Origin: Antarctobacter heliothermus
GTDB lineage: Bacteria > Pseudomonadota > Alphaproteobacteria > Rhodobacterales > Rhodobacteraceae
Assembly (NCBI RefSeq): GCF_900188425.1
Contig: NZ_FZON01000011.1
Span: 1-64,000 of the forward strand
DNA: 64,000 nucleotides
Direction: 5' to 3'
The notes beneath the pieces were generated by a model. That model made no database searches and was not told where the DNA came from. It saw only the letters and a program-made list of their open reading frames with translations. Below are positions 54,730-63,769 of the stretch, piece after piece. Position 1 is the first letter of the stretch, and each line of letters starts with the position of its first letter. Made by a program: the position numbers and the translations under genes.

Positions 54730-55206
54730 TCAGCCGCCGTCAGGTCCGTCGAGTGCCGGGCCACCCACATCCGTCACCAGACCGATCGACGAAAATCCAC
54801 CCGCGTTCAACGCACCCATGATCTGGGCCACTTGTTCATAGGGCACTGACCCGTCCGCGCGCAGGTAGACCCGGTCATCCGACCGTTCCGCCGCAATCGC
54901 CCGCAGCCGCCCCACCAGTTCATCGCGTGAGACCACCGTGGTCTGGATCAGCACCTCGCCATCCGCCGACAGGGTTACTGTCAGCGGTTCTTCGGTTTCC
55001 GCAGGCAGCGCCTGCGCCGCCGTCTTGGGCAGTTCCACCGGTACGCCGACCGTCAGCAATGGGGCGGCCACCATGAAGATGATCAGCAACACCAGCATGA
55101 CGTCCACAAAAGGCGTCACGTTGATTTCGGCCATCGGCTGGGCGCGGCTGCGGCGCGATCCGCGCCGCCGCTTGCCCCCTCCGGATTTGACGACCCCTGC
55201 GCCCAT
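54730..55206 (-). CDS. tolR: ExbD/TolR family protein TolR
   Basis: A 158-residue inner-membrane protein with one helix, INVTPFVDVMLVLLIIFMVA, whose Asp is the proton-path residue. The periplasmic part carries VELPKTAAQAL and VYLRADGSVPYEQV. TolR and TolQ form the proton-driven motor. It starts 3 bases after the tolQ stop. Its N-terminus is Arg/Lys-rich, which is usual for the cytoplasmic tail. Confidence 0.96.
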   Translation of the reverse strand: MGAGVVKSGGGKRRRGSRRSRAQPMAEINVTPFVDVMLVLLIIFMVAAPLLTVGVPVELPKTAAQALPAETEEPLTVTLSADGEVLIQTTVVSRDELVGRLRAIAAERSDDRVYLRADGSVPYEQVAQIMGALNAGGFSSIGLVTDVGGPALDGPDGG

Positions 55207-55209
55207 CGC

Positions 55210-55905
55210 TCAGGAATCCAGCTGGCGTGAGAGGATGGTGGCGAACTCGTCGGCAAACGCCTCGTAGTTGCCCACGATCCGGTCCGCATCCGCCGAAAAC
55301 TTGTTGTAGAAGATCACCGCCGGGATGGCCGCCAGCAGGCCAAGGCCTGTGGCCAACAGCGCCTCTGCGATGCCGGGCGCGACCACCACCAGTGACGTAT
55401 TCTGCTGCGCCGCGATCTCGATAAAGGCGTTCATGATCCCGAAAACCGTCCCGAACAGCCCGATAAACGGTGCGGTCGAGCCGACCGTCGCCAGCACCGG
55501 CAGGCCGCGTTGCAACACGTCGGCCTCTTTCTGGATAGCCACATCCATCGACCTGTCGATCCGGCTTTGGGCATTGGCGATCAGCCCGCCGTCCTCACGG
55601 TGGCTGCGACGCCATTCCATCATGCCAGCGGCGAACACCCGTTCAGACCGGCCCTTGGGCTCTGGCCCCAACTGTTCGAACAGTTCATCCAGCGGCTCAC
55701 CGGACCAGAAGGCGCGGTCGAAGCGCGTCGCCTCGCGCCGCGCCTTGCGGTAGCTGACGAATTTCTCGACGATGATCGCCCAAGCCCAGACCGAGGCCAC
55801 CATCAGCAACAGCATGACGAGTTTCACCGTCAGCGTCGCGCGCATGAAAAGACCCCAGAAGGAGAAGTCGATCTCCGACGCGAGTGCAAGCGTTCCTGCT
55901 TCCAT
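55210..55905 (-). CDS. tolQ: Tol-Pal system motor protein TolQ
   Basis: A 231-residue member of the MotA/TolQ/ExbB family with three membrane helices: near 17-42, and two C-terminal ones in ATVGSTAPFIGLFGTVFGIMN and GIAEALLATGLGLLAAIPAV. It is the first tol gene of the run. ATG 55905 (MEAGTLAL) is chosen; ATG 55917 four codons upstream is equally possible, as neither has an ideal Shine-Dalgarno. Confidence 0.95.
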   Translation of the reverse strand: MEAGTLALASEIDFSFWGLFMRATLTVKLVMLLLMVASVWAWAIIVEKFVSYRKARREATRFDRAFWSGEPLDELFEQLGPEPKGRSERVFAAGMMEWRRSHREDGGLIANAQSRIDRSMDVAIQKEADVLQRGLPVLATVGSTAPFIGLFGTVFGIMNAFIEIAAQQNTSLVVVAPGIAEALLATGLGLLAAIPAVIFYNKFSADADRIVGNYEAFADEFATILSRQLDS

Positions 55906-56039
55906 AGACCTGCTCATTTCCTGTCGGCCCCTGTGACCGGGGCTCTGATTACCGCGTTCTTTACCCGATTTGCAGGGGGAACGCTACTGAATAGGCGGCA
56001 TTCCGCAGGACGCGCCGGACGGGTGTCGGCGCAAATCGG

Positions 56040-56426
56040 CTAGTGTACCCGCTGCCGCAGTTTGGCCGGCAGGCGCGCGGGATGGCCGTCACGTGTCACG
56101 CAGACCGCCGTCACCTCGGCGCGAAAGACAACCTCCTGGCCGCGCAGCACCTCCTGGCCCATGACCAGCCGCACGCCGGTCATGCTGCGCACCGTGGTGC
56201 GCACCTCCAGCGCGTCGTCGTATTTCGCGGTCATCAGATAATCCGCCTCGATCCGCCGCACCACAAAGACAATGCCGTCCTGTTCACGCATGACGTTCTG
56301 GTCCAGCCCCTGTTCCTTGACCCAGTCCGAGCGCGCACGTTCGATGAATTTCAGGTAGTTGGCGTGGTAGACGATCCCCGCCATGTCGGTATCTTCGTAA
56401 TAAACACGGATCGGGAAACTGTGCAT
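56040..56426 (-). CDS. ybgC: Tol-Pal system-associated acyl-CoA thioesterase YbgC
   Basis: A 128-residue hotdog thioesterase with the YbgC signature VYYEDTDMAGIVYHANYLKFIERARSDW, including the catalytic Asp. It hydrolyses short acyl-CoA or acts in phospholipid metabolism and usually precedes tolQ, as it does here with a 134-base gap. Standard length for the family. Confidence 0.95.
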   Translation of the reverse strand: MHSFPIRVYYEDTDMAGIVYHANYLKFIERARSDWVKEQGLDQNVMREQDGIVFVVRRIEADYLMTAKYDDALEVRTTVRSMTGVRLVMGQEVLRGQEVVFRAEVTAVCVTRDGHPARLPAKLRQRVH

Positions 56427-56514
56427 GCCGGGCTCCTCTCTGGCAGGGTGACCCTAGGCGGGCCAATCCTGAGCGGCAAGCAGCCCGCGCGCCGAATTTC
56501 ATACGAAACCCAAC

Positions 56515-56817
56515 TCATCGCTTGCGCCGCCCGCCCGCGCTGCGGCTGTGGAACCCCGGCGGACGCCTGGCCACCCAGCTCAGGAATCCCGCCAGATCGG
56601 GATGCGCGCGCAGTTTTTCCGGAGTGTTCAGATCGCGGGCAAGTTCGGCCTCGGTAAACCGCGCATGGATTTCGTTGTGGCAGATCTGGTGCAACAGGAC
56701 CACCGGCCCGCCTTTGCCACCTTTCAGCTTGGGCACAAGGTGATGCAGGCTTTGCCTCGCGCTGCGCGGGATCGGGCGCAGGCAGAGCGGGCAAACAGCC
56801 TCCGACGTGTCGTCCAT
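56515..56817 (-). CDS. HNH nuclease-like protein
   Basis: A 100-residue protein with a zinc/HNH pattern: CPLC near the start, HHLVPK (His-His) and CHNEIH. Length and motif order agree with small HNH endonucleases of unclear function in Alphaproteobacteria. The start is ATG 56817 (MDDTSEAV); the open frame reaches back to 56898, overlapping the promoter area of the MscS gene. No phage or restriction genes adjoin it. Confidence 0.82.
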   Translation of the reverse strand: MDDTSEAVCPLCLRPIPRSARQSLHHLVPKLKGGKGGPVVLLHQICHNEIHARFTEAELARDLNTPEKLRAHPDLAGFLSWVARRPPGFHSRSAGGRRKR

Positions 56818-56899
56818 GTCGTCCCCCGGATCGCTGCCCTTGTCCCCACGGCATACATTGGGCAAGAGGATGGGACGACGACGCCAGGGATCAAGCAAA

Positions 56900-58234
56900 A
56901 TGAATTTCGACCTCGCCGGCCAGCCTGAATTTGTGCAACAGGCCGCTGCCTATGTGCTGCAAGGATGGGACATCGCCCGCGAATGGCTGATGTCGCCCGC
57001 CGCGCGGTCACAGTTCGGCTTGCTGGTCGCGGCCTTTGTGATTGCCTGGCTTTTGACGCGGAAACTGCGCCCCTGGTTGGAACGTGTTCTGACACCAGAG
57101 GCCGGGCGGACATCGGTGCTGGCCACGATCCGGCGGTTCTTGCTGATCTTCGTGCCGCTGCTGCTGCCGCTGCTGGCCTTTGCCTTCACCGGCATCGGTG
57201 AGGGGCTGACCCGCGCAATCTTTGGCTCCGGCGCGGTGATCGCATTCGGCAAGCGGTTCTTCCTGTTGCTGGCCGCCCGCGTGCTGGTGCGCGAGATCGT
57301 CAAGGACGGCTTTCTCAAGGTGCTGGGCCGTCTGATCCTGCTTCCGGTCATGGCGCTGTACACGCTGGGCCTGCTGGACGTGGCGACCGACCGGCTGAAC
57401 GAGCTGACAGTGAGCCTTGGCAATATCGAATTCACCGCCATGGCGGTGATCCGGGGCTTGATCGCCGGGTCCATTCTGTTCTGGCTGGGCCGCTGGTCCA
57501 ACGACCAGACGGGTGCCTACATCCACAAACAAGAGGAAATGCGCCCGGCCACCCGCCAGATTGCCGCCAAAGCGGCGGAGTTCGCGATTTTCGGCCTTGC
57601 CTTCATGCTGCTGATGAACATCGTCGGCATCCCGCTGACCTCGCTTGCGGTGCTGGGCGGTGCCATCGGTGTCGGCCTTGGCTTTGGCCTGCAAAAGATC
57701 GCGTCGAACTACATTTCCGGCATTATCCTGCTGCTTGAAGGGCAGGCCACCGTGGGCGACTACGTCGAACTGGACAACGGACAGGCAGGCACCATCGTCA
57801 AGACCACTGCGCGGGCGATGATCCTTGAGACTTACGATGGCCGCTGGATCGTGGTGCCGAATGAGGATTTCATCACCACCCGCATCATCAACTATTCCGA
57901 TCAGGGCAGCGCCAATCGCTATGAGGCGGATTTCTCGGTCAGCTACAAGACCGACATCAACACCGTCCCCGCCATCGTCGAGGCGGCAGTGGCGCAGCAT
58001 CCCGGCGTGCTGGCCGCGCCCTATCCCCCCGATTGTGAGCTGCGCGGATTTGGCGACTCAGGTGTGGATTTCGCTGTGGAATTCTGGGTCAACGGCATCG
58101 ACGACGGGCCGAACAAATACACCTCGGACGTGCTGTTCCTGATCTGGAACGCGCTCAAGGACAACGGGATAGAGATCCCCTATCCGCATCGCGTCGTCGA
58201 ACTGCATCAGGTGCCCGGACCCGCAGCGCCATGA
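56900..58234 (+). CDS. MscS-family mechanosensitive ion channel
   Basis: A 444-residue membrane protein with several N-terminal hydrophobic helices, the pore helix in VLGGAIGVGLGFGLQKIASNYISGIILLLEG, then the MscS beta domain (VGDYVELDNGQAGTIVKTTARAM and IVVPNEDFITTRIINYS) and a cytosolic cage. It releases solutes on hypo-osmotic shock. Its stop overlaps the next gene by four bases. Larger than E. coli MscS because of extra N-terminal helices. Confidence 0.94.
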   Translation: MNFDLAGQPEFVQQAAAYVLQGWDIAREWLMSPAARSQFGLLVAAFVIAWLLTRKLRPWLERVLTPEAGRTSVLATIRRFLLIFVPLLLPLLAFAFTGIGEGLTRAIFGSGAVIAFGKRFFLLLAARVLVREIVKDGFLKVLGRLILLPVMALYTLGLLDVATDRLNELTVSLGNIEFTAMAVIRGLIAGSILFWLGRWSNDQTGAYIHKQEEMRPATRQIAAKAAEFAIFGLAFMLLMNIVGIPLTSLAVLGGAIGVGLGFGLQKIASNYISGIILLLEGQATVGDYVELDNGQAGTIVKTTARAMILETYDGRWIVVPNEDFITTRIINYSDQGSANRYEADFSVSYKTDINTVPAIVEAAVAQHPGVLAAPYPPDCELRGFGDSGVDFAVEFWVNGIDDGPNKYTSDVLFLIWNALKDNGIEIPYPHRVVELHQVPGPAAP

Positions 58235-59415
58235 GCCACGCGCTGGTGATCGGCGGCGGACCGGCCGGGTTGATGGCGGCGGAGGCGCTGTTGTCGGCGG
58301 GGCACCGGGTTGTTCTGGCAGAGGCAAAGCCGTCAGTCGGCCGCAAGTTCCTGATGGCCGGAAAATCCGGGTTGAACCTGACCAAGGTCGAGGACGCCGC
58401 CGCCTTTCGCGCCGCCTATGCCGGGGCCGCCGCGCCGCTGTCGCCCATGCTGGACGCCTTTGGCCCACAAGAGGTGCAGACCTGGGCCGAGGGGCTGGGT
58501 CAGGCCACCTTTACCGGCTCCAGCGGGCGGCTGTTTCCCACCGCGATGAAGGCCTCGCCGTTGCTGCGGGCCTGGCTGGCGCGGCTGGACGGCATGGGGC
58601 TGGATCGGCGCACCGGCTGGCGCTGGCAAGGGTGGGCCGAGGAGGGCGGGCTGCGGTTTGATACGCCGGATGGACCTGTCGTTCAGCGCCCGTCGGTCAC
58701 GGTTCTGGCGCTTGGCGGTGCCAGTTGGGCGCGGCTGGGGTCGGACGGGGTCTGGGCGGATCATTTCCGGGCTGCGGGCCTGCCGGTAGCCCCGTTTGCC
58801 GCATCGAGTGCCGGGGTTCTTGTCGATTGGTCGCCGCATATGGCACGCCATTTCGGCGCACCGCTCAAGAACGTGACCTTTCGCGCCGGGGCTTTGGAGA
58901 ACCGGGGCGAGGCGGTGATTTCCGCGCGGGGGCTGGAGGGGGGCGGGATCTATCCGCTGACCCCGGCCCTGCGCGCGGGCCATGATCTGACGGTTGATCT
59001 GTTGCCGGATATTTCGGTGGATGTGCTGGCGGAACGATTGGCGCGGCCGCGTGGCAAACAGAGCCGCGCCAATGCGATCCGCAAGGCGCTGCGGCTGGCC
59101 CCGGCGGCGCAGGCCTTGCTGATGGAATTTGCCCGCCCCTTGCCTGATGAGCCTGCCGTTCTGGCCGCGATGATCAAGGCGCTTCCCCTCCCCCATGCGG
59201 GGCTGAGGCCGATGGATGAGGCAATCTCGACCGCGGGCGGGGTGCCCTTTGCGGCGCTGGATGAGGGGCTGATGCTGCGGGGAAAACCGGGCTGTTTCTG
59301 CGCCGGGGAGATGCTGGATTGGGAGGCCCCGACAGGGGGGTATCTGTTGACGGCCTGTCTTGCCACGGGTCTCTGGGCGGGGCGGCATGCGGCCGCGTGG
59401 TTGGCCGCCGCGTAG
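58231..59415 (+). CDS. NAD(P)/FAD-dependent oxidoreductase, YhiN/HI0933-like
   Basis: A 394-residue flavoprotein. The FAD-binding motif is VIGGGPAGLMAAEALLSAG, followed by GRKFLMAGKSGLNLT, TGSSGRLFP, and the C-terminal FCAGEMLDWEAPTGGYLLT. It belongs to the HI0933/YhiN group of unknown substrate; a Baeyer-Villiger-like role has been proposed for relatives but is not established. Coupled to the MscS gene by a 4-base overlap. Confidence 0.9.
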   Translation: MSHALVIGGGPAGLMAAEALLSAGHRVVLAEAKPSVGRKFLMAGKSGLNLTKVEDAAAFRAAYAGAAAPLSPMLDAFGPQEVQTWAEGLGQATFTGSSGRLFPTAMKASPLLRAWLARLDGMGLDRRTGWRWQGWAEEGGLRFDTPDGPVVQRPSVTVLALGGASWARLGSDGVWADHFRAAGLPVAPFAASSAGVLVDWSPHMARHFGAPLKNVTFRAGALENRGEAVISARGLEGGGIYPLTPALRAGHDLTVDLLPDISVDVLAERLARPRGKQSRANAIRKALRLAPAAQALLMEFARPLPDEPAVLAAMIKALPLPHAGLRPMDEAISTAGGVPFAALDEGLMLRGKPGCFCAGEMLDWEAPTGGYLLTACLATGLWAGRHAAAWLAAA

Positions 59416-59499
59416 GGGTCCGCCACAGTGGGCAAGGTTAACGGCCCAACGAAATCAATGGCTTGCAGAGACGAGTTTACCTGACATTAAGATTTCCGC

Positions 59500-61689
59500 C
59501 TATTGCACCGCCTGCCCCGGCGCCCGCCAGAACAGCGAGATACGCCGGTTCAGCGCGCGGCCTGCCTCGGTCCCATTGTCGGCCACGGGCCGGGACGGGC
59601 CAAAGCCGACCACGTTCATGGCCCCGGCCCGCACACCGCGTTTGGAGATCTCGACCGCCACCACAACCGCGCGATCGCGGCTGATCGCCCGGTTGGCCGC
59701 CTCCGCGCCGAAGGCATCGGTGTGGCCCTCGACCTGCACCTGCAAACCGCCCTCTGACACGCAAACGCGCGCCACGGCGGCCAGCGCGTTGACGCCGCGC
59801 ACCGATCTGGCGTCCAGCCGGGCAGAGCCGGACAAAAAGCGGACCGGATCCGCGCGTTCGGCCAACAGGCTTTGCCGCGCGCATTCGGCCACCGAGGGCG
59901 TGAAATCCAGCACCGGCAACCAGTAGCCCGCCACAAAGACCTGCGCCAAGCCCAGCGCCACATTGCGCCGCGTGGCACCTGCGGGCGGCCTGTCGGACAA
60001 CGGGCGCAGGCGCAGGGTGTCCTGCGGGTCCAAAACCGCGCGCATCGCCGCGTCGATCTGGGCCAAGTCGACGCCCGGCGACAGCACGGCGTCCAGCGTG
60101 ATCTGCTCTGGCGTCAGTGTCAGGGTCAGATCCTCAGCCTCTCCCAGCCAGCGTTCCACGGCCAGCAGAACCGCCGTGGCGCGGGGCAAGGGCATGTCCG
60201 CGTCACTGCCCGCCTCACCTGCAACATCGGGCAGGCCCAACAGGTCCGGCAGTTCGGCTGCCGCTAAATTGCCGGGCAAGGTGCCCTCAATCCGCGCGCC
60301 CATCTGCGGGGCATAGGTGAGGGTTGCGTTCAGCATCAGCCCGTCATCGACCAATGCAACTGTGCGGCGGAAATCCTGCCCCTGGGGGAGCGCCGCCAAC
60401 AGCCTATCGACCCGCTCGGCGCGGGCCGGATCGGGCAACAGCGCGTCCAATGTGACAGAGCCTTGTTCCAACAGCAGCCGCCCCGCGACGACCTCGCCAA
60501 AGGCGGCGCTGACCGCGTCCAGCCCAGCGGTCCAGCCGGTGATATCCGGGTAAAGAGAGTGCCGCAGGCCGGAAACATCCGCGCCCTTGAATGCGGCGGC
60601 CAGCGTGTCTTGCGCCAGATCGACTGGCACAACACCCCGGACCGTGACCGTGCCATTGCGCCGCTCAAGGTCCAGCCAAAAGGGTTCTGGATCGGTCAGG
60701 GGGATCCGCGACACGTCCAACAGGGTGTCACCGGGCAGATTGGCCCGCAGCGCGTCCAGCGCGCGATCCACCTCCGCGCCGCCGCGCAGGGCAGAGAGGA
60801 GCATGGCGGCGGGCGTCACCGTCACCACGCCTTGATCCGCCAGATGCAGAACACGCGCAGCGGCCAGCATATGGGCGGCAAGCGCGGGATAGCCCGGATC
60901 GACAGGGCCAACGGTCAGGGTTTCGGCGCGGACGCCCGGCCCGAAGACCTCTGACAGATCCTTGGGGGACAGCGTGGCGGGCAGCTTGCCGCGCAGGCGC
61001 ACCCCCAGACCCGGCTGCTTTTCCGCGATCAGAACAAAGGGGAGACCATCGTCGCGGGCGGTCAGATCCGATGTGACGGTAATGTCCTTGGGCAGCTCCG
61101 CAAGCACATGGTCGATGGCCTCCAGATCGGAGGGCCAGAGCGCCACACCGCTGATCCGGGCCGTGGTGCCTGTCAGCGTGACCTCGGCCCTATCCAGTTG
61201 CGCCGCGACCCGCGCCAGCGACAGGACCGCATCATCCCAGCCGTCAATCGCCCCACCACTGGCCAGCGCGATGTCCGTCAGCGGTGCGGCGGTCAGGTCA
61301 GCCAGAGCCTCCAGCGTAGCGGCACGGCGCACCTGCCCCGCCAGCGCCATGCCCGCCGCATCCTTTTGCATCGCAAATGTAAACTCTGCGACCTCTGGCA
61401 AGACCTCCAGCCGGGCGGTCACGTCTCTGACACCGTCGATCCCGCGCAATCCGCTTTCGATCTGGCGGCGGACCGCGTGGCTCTGAACCCGGCCCGCGAC
61501 GGCGATGTCGCGGCCCGTGACGGTCAGGGTTGGTGGGTTGGGCAGATCGGCCAGCTGGGCGGTGGCCTGCGCCTGCAACCCCGCCTCTATCGTGGCGTCT
61601 TCGCTGGGCACCTGGAACAGGCCAAGCCCCGCCAGTGTCAGAAAGATCACCAGCGCGGCCATCGCCTCGACAAGCGCCCTGGCGGTCAT
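59500..61689 (-). CDS. OmpA-family protein with N-terminal anchor and BON-like repeats
   Basis: A 729-residue envelope protein. Residues 1-25 are a membrane segment (ALVEAMAALVIFLTLAGLGLF). BON-like units follow (VTGRDIAVAGRVQSHAVRRQIESGL and later GTLPGNL-type units), and the C-terminus is an OmpA peptidoglycan-binding domain (LQVQVEGHTDAFGAEAANRAISRDRA). The repeated middle part, with recurrent VRGVVP-like strands, is not classified. Its start is 4 bases after the dat stop. Confidence 0.85.
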   Translation of the reverse strand: MTARALVEAMAALVIFLTLAGLGLFQVPSEDATIEAGLQAQATAQLADLPNPPTLTVTGRDIAVAGRVQSHAVRRQIESGLRGIDGVRDVTARLEVLPEVAEFTFAMQKDAAGMALAGQVRRAATLEALADLTAAPLTDIALASGGAIDGWDDAVLSLARVAAQLDRAEVTLTGTTARISGVALWPSDLEAIDHVLAELPKDITVTSDLTARDDGLPFVLIAEKQPGLGVRLRGKLPATLSPKDLSEVFGPGVRAETLTVGPVDPGYPALAAHMLAAARVLHLADQGVVTVTPAAMLLSALRGGAEVDRALDALRANLPGDTLLDVSRIPLTDPEPFWLDLERRNGTVTVRGVVPVDLAQDTLAAAFKGADVSGLRHSLYPDITGWTAGLDAVSAAFGEVVAGRLLLEQGSVTLDALLPDPARAERVDRLLAALPQGQDFRRTVALVDDGLMLNATLTYAPQMGARIEGTLPGNLAAAELPDLLGLPDVAGEAGSDADMPLPRATAVLLAVERWLGEAEDLTLTLTPEQITLDAVLSPGVDLAQIDAAMRAVLDPQDTLRLRPLSDRPPAGATRRNVALGLAQVFVAGYWLPVLDFTPSVAECARQSLLAERADPVRFLSGSARLDARSVRGVNALAAVARVCVSEGGLQVQVEGHTDAFGAEAANRAISRDRAVVVAVEISKRGVRAGAMNVVGFGPSRPVADNGTEAGRALNRRISLFWRAPGQAVQ

Positions 61690-61693
61690 CGGC

Positions 61694-62557
61694 CTAGATC
61701 GCGGCCTTGCGGCTTTCGTCGAGATAGATTTCGCGCAGGCGCAGCGCGCGCGGCCCGGGTGTGCCGGTGCCCAGCGCGACGCCGTCAATCTCGACCACCG
61801 GCATCACAAAGGTCGAGGCGGAGGTGATGAACGCCTCATCCGCGCCTTGCGCCTCTTCGATGGTAAAGCTGCGCTCTTCGACCTCCATCTGGGCCTCTTT
61901 GGCAAAGCGCAGCACGGCGGCGCGGGTGATCCCGTGCAGGATGTCGTTGGACAGGGCGCGGGTGACGATCCGGTTGCCCTTGATGAAATAGGCGTTGTTG
62001 CTGGTGCCTTCGGTGACAAAGCCGTCCTCGACCAGCCATGCGTCGTCGACGCCGGCCTTTTTGGCCATCATCTTGCCCATCGACGGGTACAGCAGTTGCA
62101 CCGTCTTGATGTCGCGGCGGCCCCAGCGCTGATCGTCAATCGAGATGACCTTGATGCCCTTTTGCGCCGCCGGGCTATTGGCAAGGCCGGGCTTGTTCTG
62201 GGTGAACAGGACAATGGTCGAAGGGGTCGTATCGGGGTCAGGAAAGGCGAAATCGCGGTCATCAGGTGCGCCGCGGGTGATTTGCAGGTACACCAGCCCC
62301 TCGGTGATGCCGTTGCGGTCGACCAGTTCGCGGTGGATCTGCAGCAGGTCGTCCATCCTGACCGGTGCGCGCATATCCAGCTCATCCAGCGAGCGTTGCA
62401 GCCGGGTGGCATGGCCTTGGAAATCGATCAGCTTGCCATCCAGGACCGACGTCACCTCATAGACGCCGTCGCCCATCAGAAAGGCGCGGTCAAAGATCGA
62501 GACCTTGGCCTCGTGCTCGGGCAGGTAGTCTCCGTTGACGTAGACGGTGCGGGTCAT
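61694..62557 (-). CDS. dat: D-amino-acid transaminase
   Basis: A 287-residue fold-type IV PLP enzyme: VYVNGDYLPEHEAKVSIFDRAFLMGDGVYE, PLP lysine in DIKTVQLLYP, and VTEGTSNNAYFI. D-amino-acid transaminases move amino groups between D-amino acids and 2-oxo acids, typically D-Ala and D-Glu; branched-chain transaminase is a less likely relative. It follows dgcA by 90 bases. ATG 62557 fits the family start; upstream codons are shadow. Confidence 0.93.
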   Translation of the reverse strand: MTRTVYVNGDYLPEHEAKVSIFDRAFLMGDGVYEVTSVLDGKLIDFQGHATRLQRSLDELDMRAPVRMDDLLQIHRELVDRNGITEGLVYLQITRGAPDDRDFAFPDPDTTPSTIVLFTQNKPGLANSPAAQKGIKVISIDDQRWGRRDIKTVQLLYPSMGKMMAKKAGVDDAWLVEDGFVTEGTSNNAYFIKGNRIVTRALSNDILHGITRAAVLRFAKEAQMEVEERSFTIEEAQGADEAFITSASTFVMPVVEIDGVALGTGTPGPRALRLREIYLDESRKAAI

Positions 62558-62647
62558 GGGCGTGGTCCTCGGACAATGTGTTGCGGGTGTTTTAGGCAGG
62601 CACCGGACGCGCCGCAAGCCTTTGGCGCGGCGGCGGCGCGGCGGGTG

Positions 62648-63613
62648 TCAGCCCCACAGCGCGGCCTCGGGCGGGTGAACGCCCTCAGCGTCATAGCGCA
62701 GGGGTGTGTCGCGGTCCTCGGCCAGCAGCAGCGGCCCGTCCAGATCGGTGACAGCGGCGCCCTGCGCCAGCAGGACGGCGGGCGCCATCGCCAGCGATGA
62801 GCCCACCATGCAGCCAACCATCAGGCCATAGCCCTCGGCCAAGGCGGCCTTGCGCAGGGCCAGCGCCTCTGTCAGCCCGCCGGTCTTGTCCAGCTTGAGG
62901 TTGACCATGTCGTACTTGCCCTTGAGCGCAGGCAGGGACGCGCGGTCATGACAGCTTTCGTCGGCGCAGACCGGCACCGGGCGGTCCATCCCGATCAAGG
63001 CGGCGTCCTCACCGGCAGGCAAGGGCTGCTCGACCAGCGCCACACCCAACCGCACCAGATGCGGCGCAAGATCGGCGTAGACGGTCGCACTCCACCCTTC
63101 ATTGGCATCGACGATGATGCGGGCTTCGGGGGCACCGCGCCGCACCGCCTCCAGCCGGGGCATGTCATCAGGCGTGCCCAGCTTGATCTTCAATAAGGGG
63201 CGGGCGGCGTGGCGGCGCGCCGCGGCCTCCATGTTGCCAGGCGTGTCCAGCGACAGCGTATAGGCGGTCAGTTCCGGCCCCGGCGGAGGCATGCCGACGA
63301 GATCCCAGACCCGGACGCCAGCGGCCTTGGCCTCCAGATCCCACAATGCGCAGTCAACGGCGTTGCGGGCGGCCCCGGCGGGCAGCGCGTCCTGCAGATC
63401 CGCGCGAGAGATCCCCTCAGGCAACCCCGCGATCTCAGCCGCCACACTATCCAGCGTCTCGCCATAGCGCGCATAAGGCACACATTCGCCCCGGCCACTC
63501 ACCCCGCCACGCGTCACCCTTACCGTCAGCACATGTGCCTCGGTCCGGCTGCCGCGCGAAATGGTAAAGGCCTCGGCCAGCTTGAACACGTCTCGCGATA
63601 CGCTGATGGTCAT
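62648..63613 (-). CDS. dgcA: N-acetyl-D-glutamate racemase DgcA / dipeptide epimerase family
   Basis: A 321-residue enolase-superfamily enzyme with LLKIKLG (Lys acid/base), metal ligands in VDANEGW, VEQPL and CADESCH, and LKLDKTGG. Older databases call it L-Ala-D/L-Glu epimerase. Next to a DUF1611 gene it is better read as DgcA, which racemises N-acetyl-D-glutamate made by DgcN. The start ATG 63613 (MTISVSRD) is preferred; a longer frame includes repeat sequence upstream. Confidence 0.85.
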   Translation of the reverse strand: MTISVSRDVFKLAEAFTISRGSRTEAHVLTVRVTRGGVSGRGECVPYARYGETLDSVAAEIAGLPEGISRADLQDALPAGAARNAVDCALWDLEAKAAGVRVWDLVGMPPPGPELTAYTLSLDTPGNMEAAARRHAARPLLKIKLGTPDDMPRLEAVRRGAPEARIIVDANEGWSATVYADLAPHLVRLGVALVEQPLPAGEDAALIGMDRPVPVCADESCHDRASLPALKGKYDMVNLKLDKTGGLTEALALRKAALAEGYGLMVGCMVGSSLAMAPAVLLAQGAAVTDLDGPLLLAEDRDTPLRYDAEGVHPPEAALWG

Positions 63614-63628
63614 CTCTGCCGCTCCTGC

Positions 63629-63760
63629 TTCTTCTCTGTAAGAAATACCCATAGACCACCCCCCCGCGCACGCCACACCCCAGACAATGCGCCCAAAGGG
63701 ACGGTGGGTGGGGCGCCTTTCGCGCGCAAGCGCGAAACAGCGTCCGGCCAAAGGCCGGAC
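63629..63760 (+). repeat. Composite palindromic element between dgcN and dgcA
   Basis: A diverged core TTCTTCTCTGTAAGAAATAC (63629-63648) and, farther on, TTTCGCGC-GCAA-GCGCGAAA (63718-63737) and GTCCGGCC-AAA-GGCCGGAC (63742-63760), both perfect 8-bp hairpins. It fills most of the 156-base gap between these genes. Confidence 0.6.
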
Positions 63761-63769
63761 CGCCCGCCG

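Noticed and set aside
53955-54841. Plus-strand frames over tolA with Ser/Gly or Arg/Trp repeats
   Set aside because: They are the antisense image of the Pro/Glu repeat rod of TolA.
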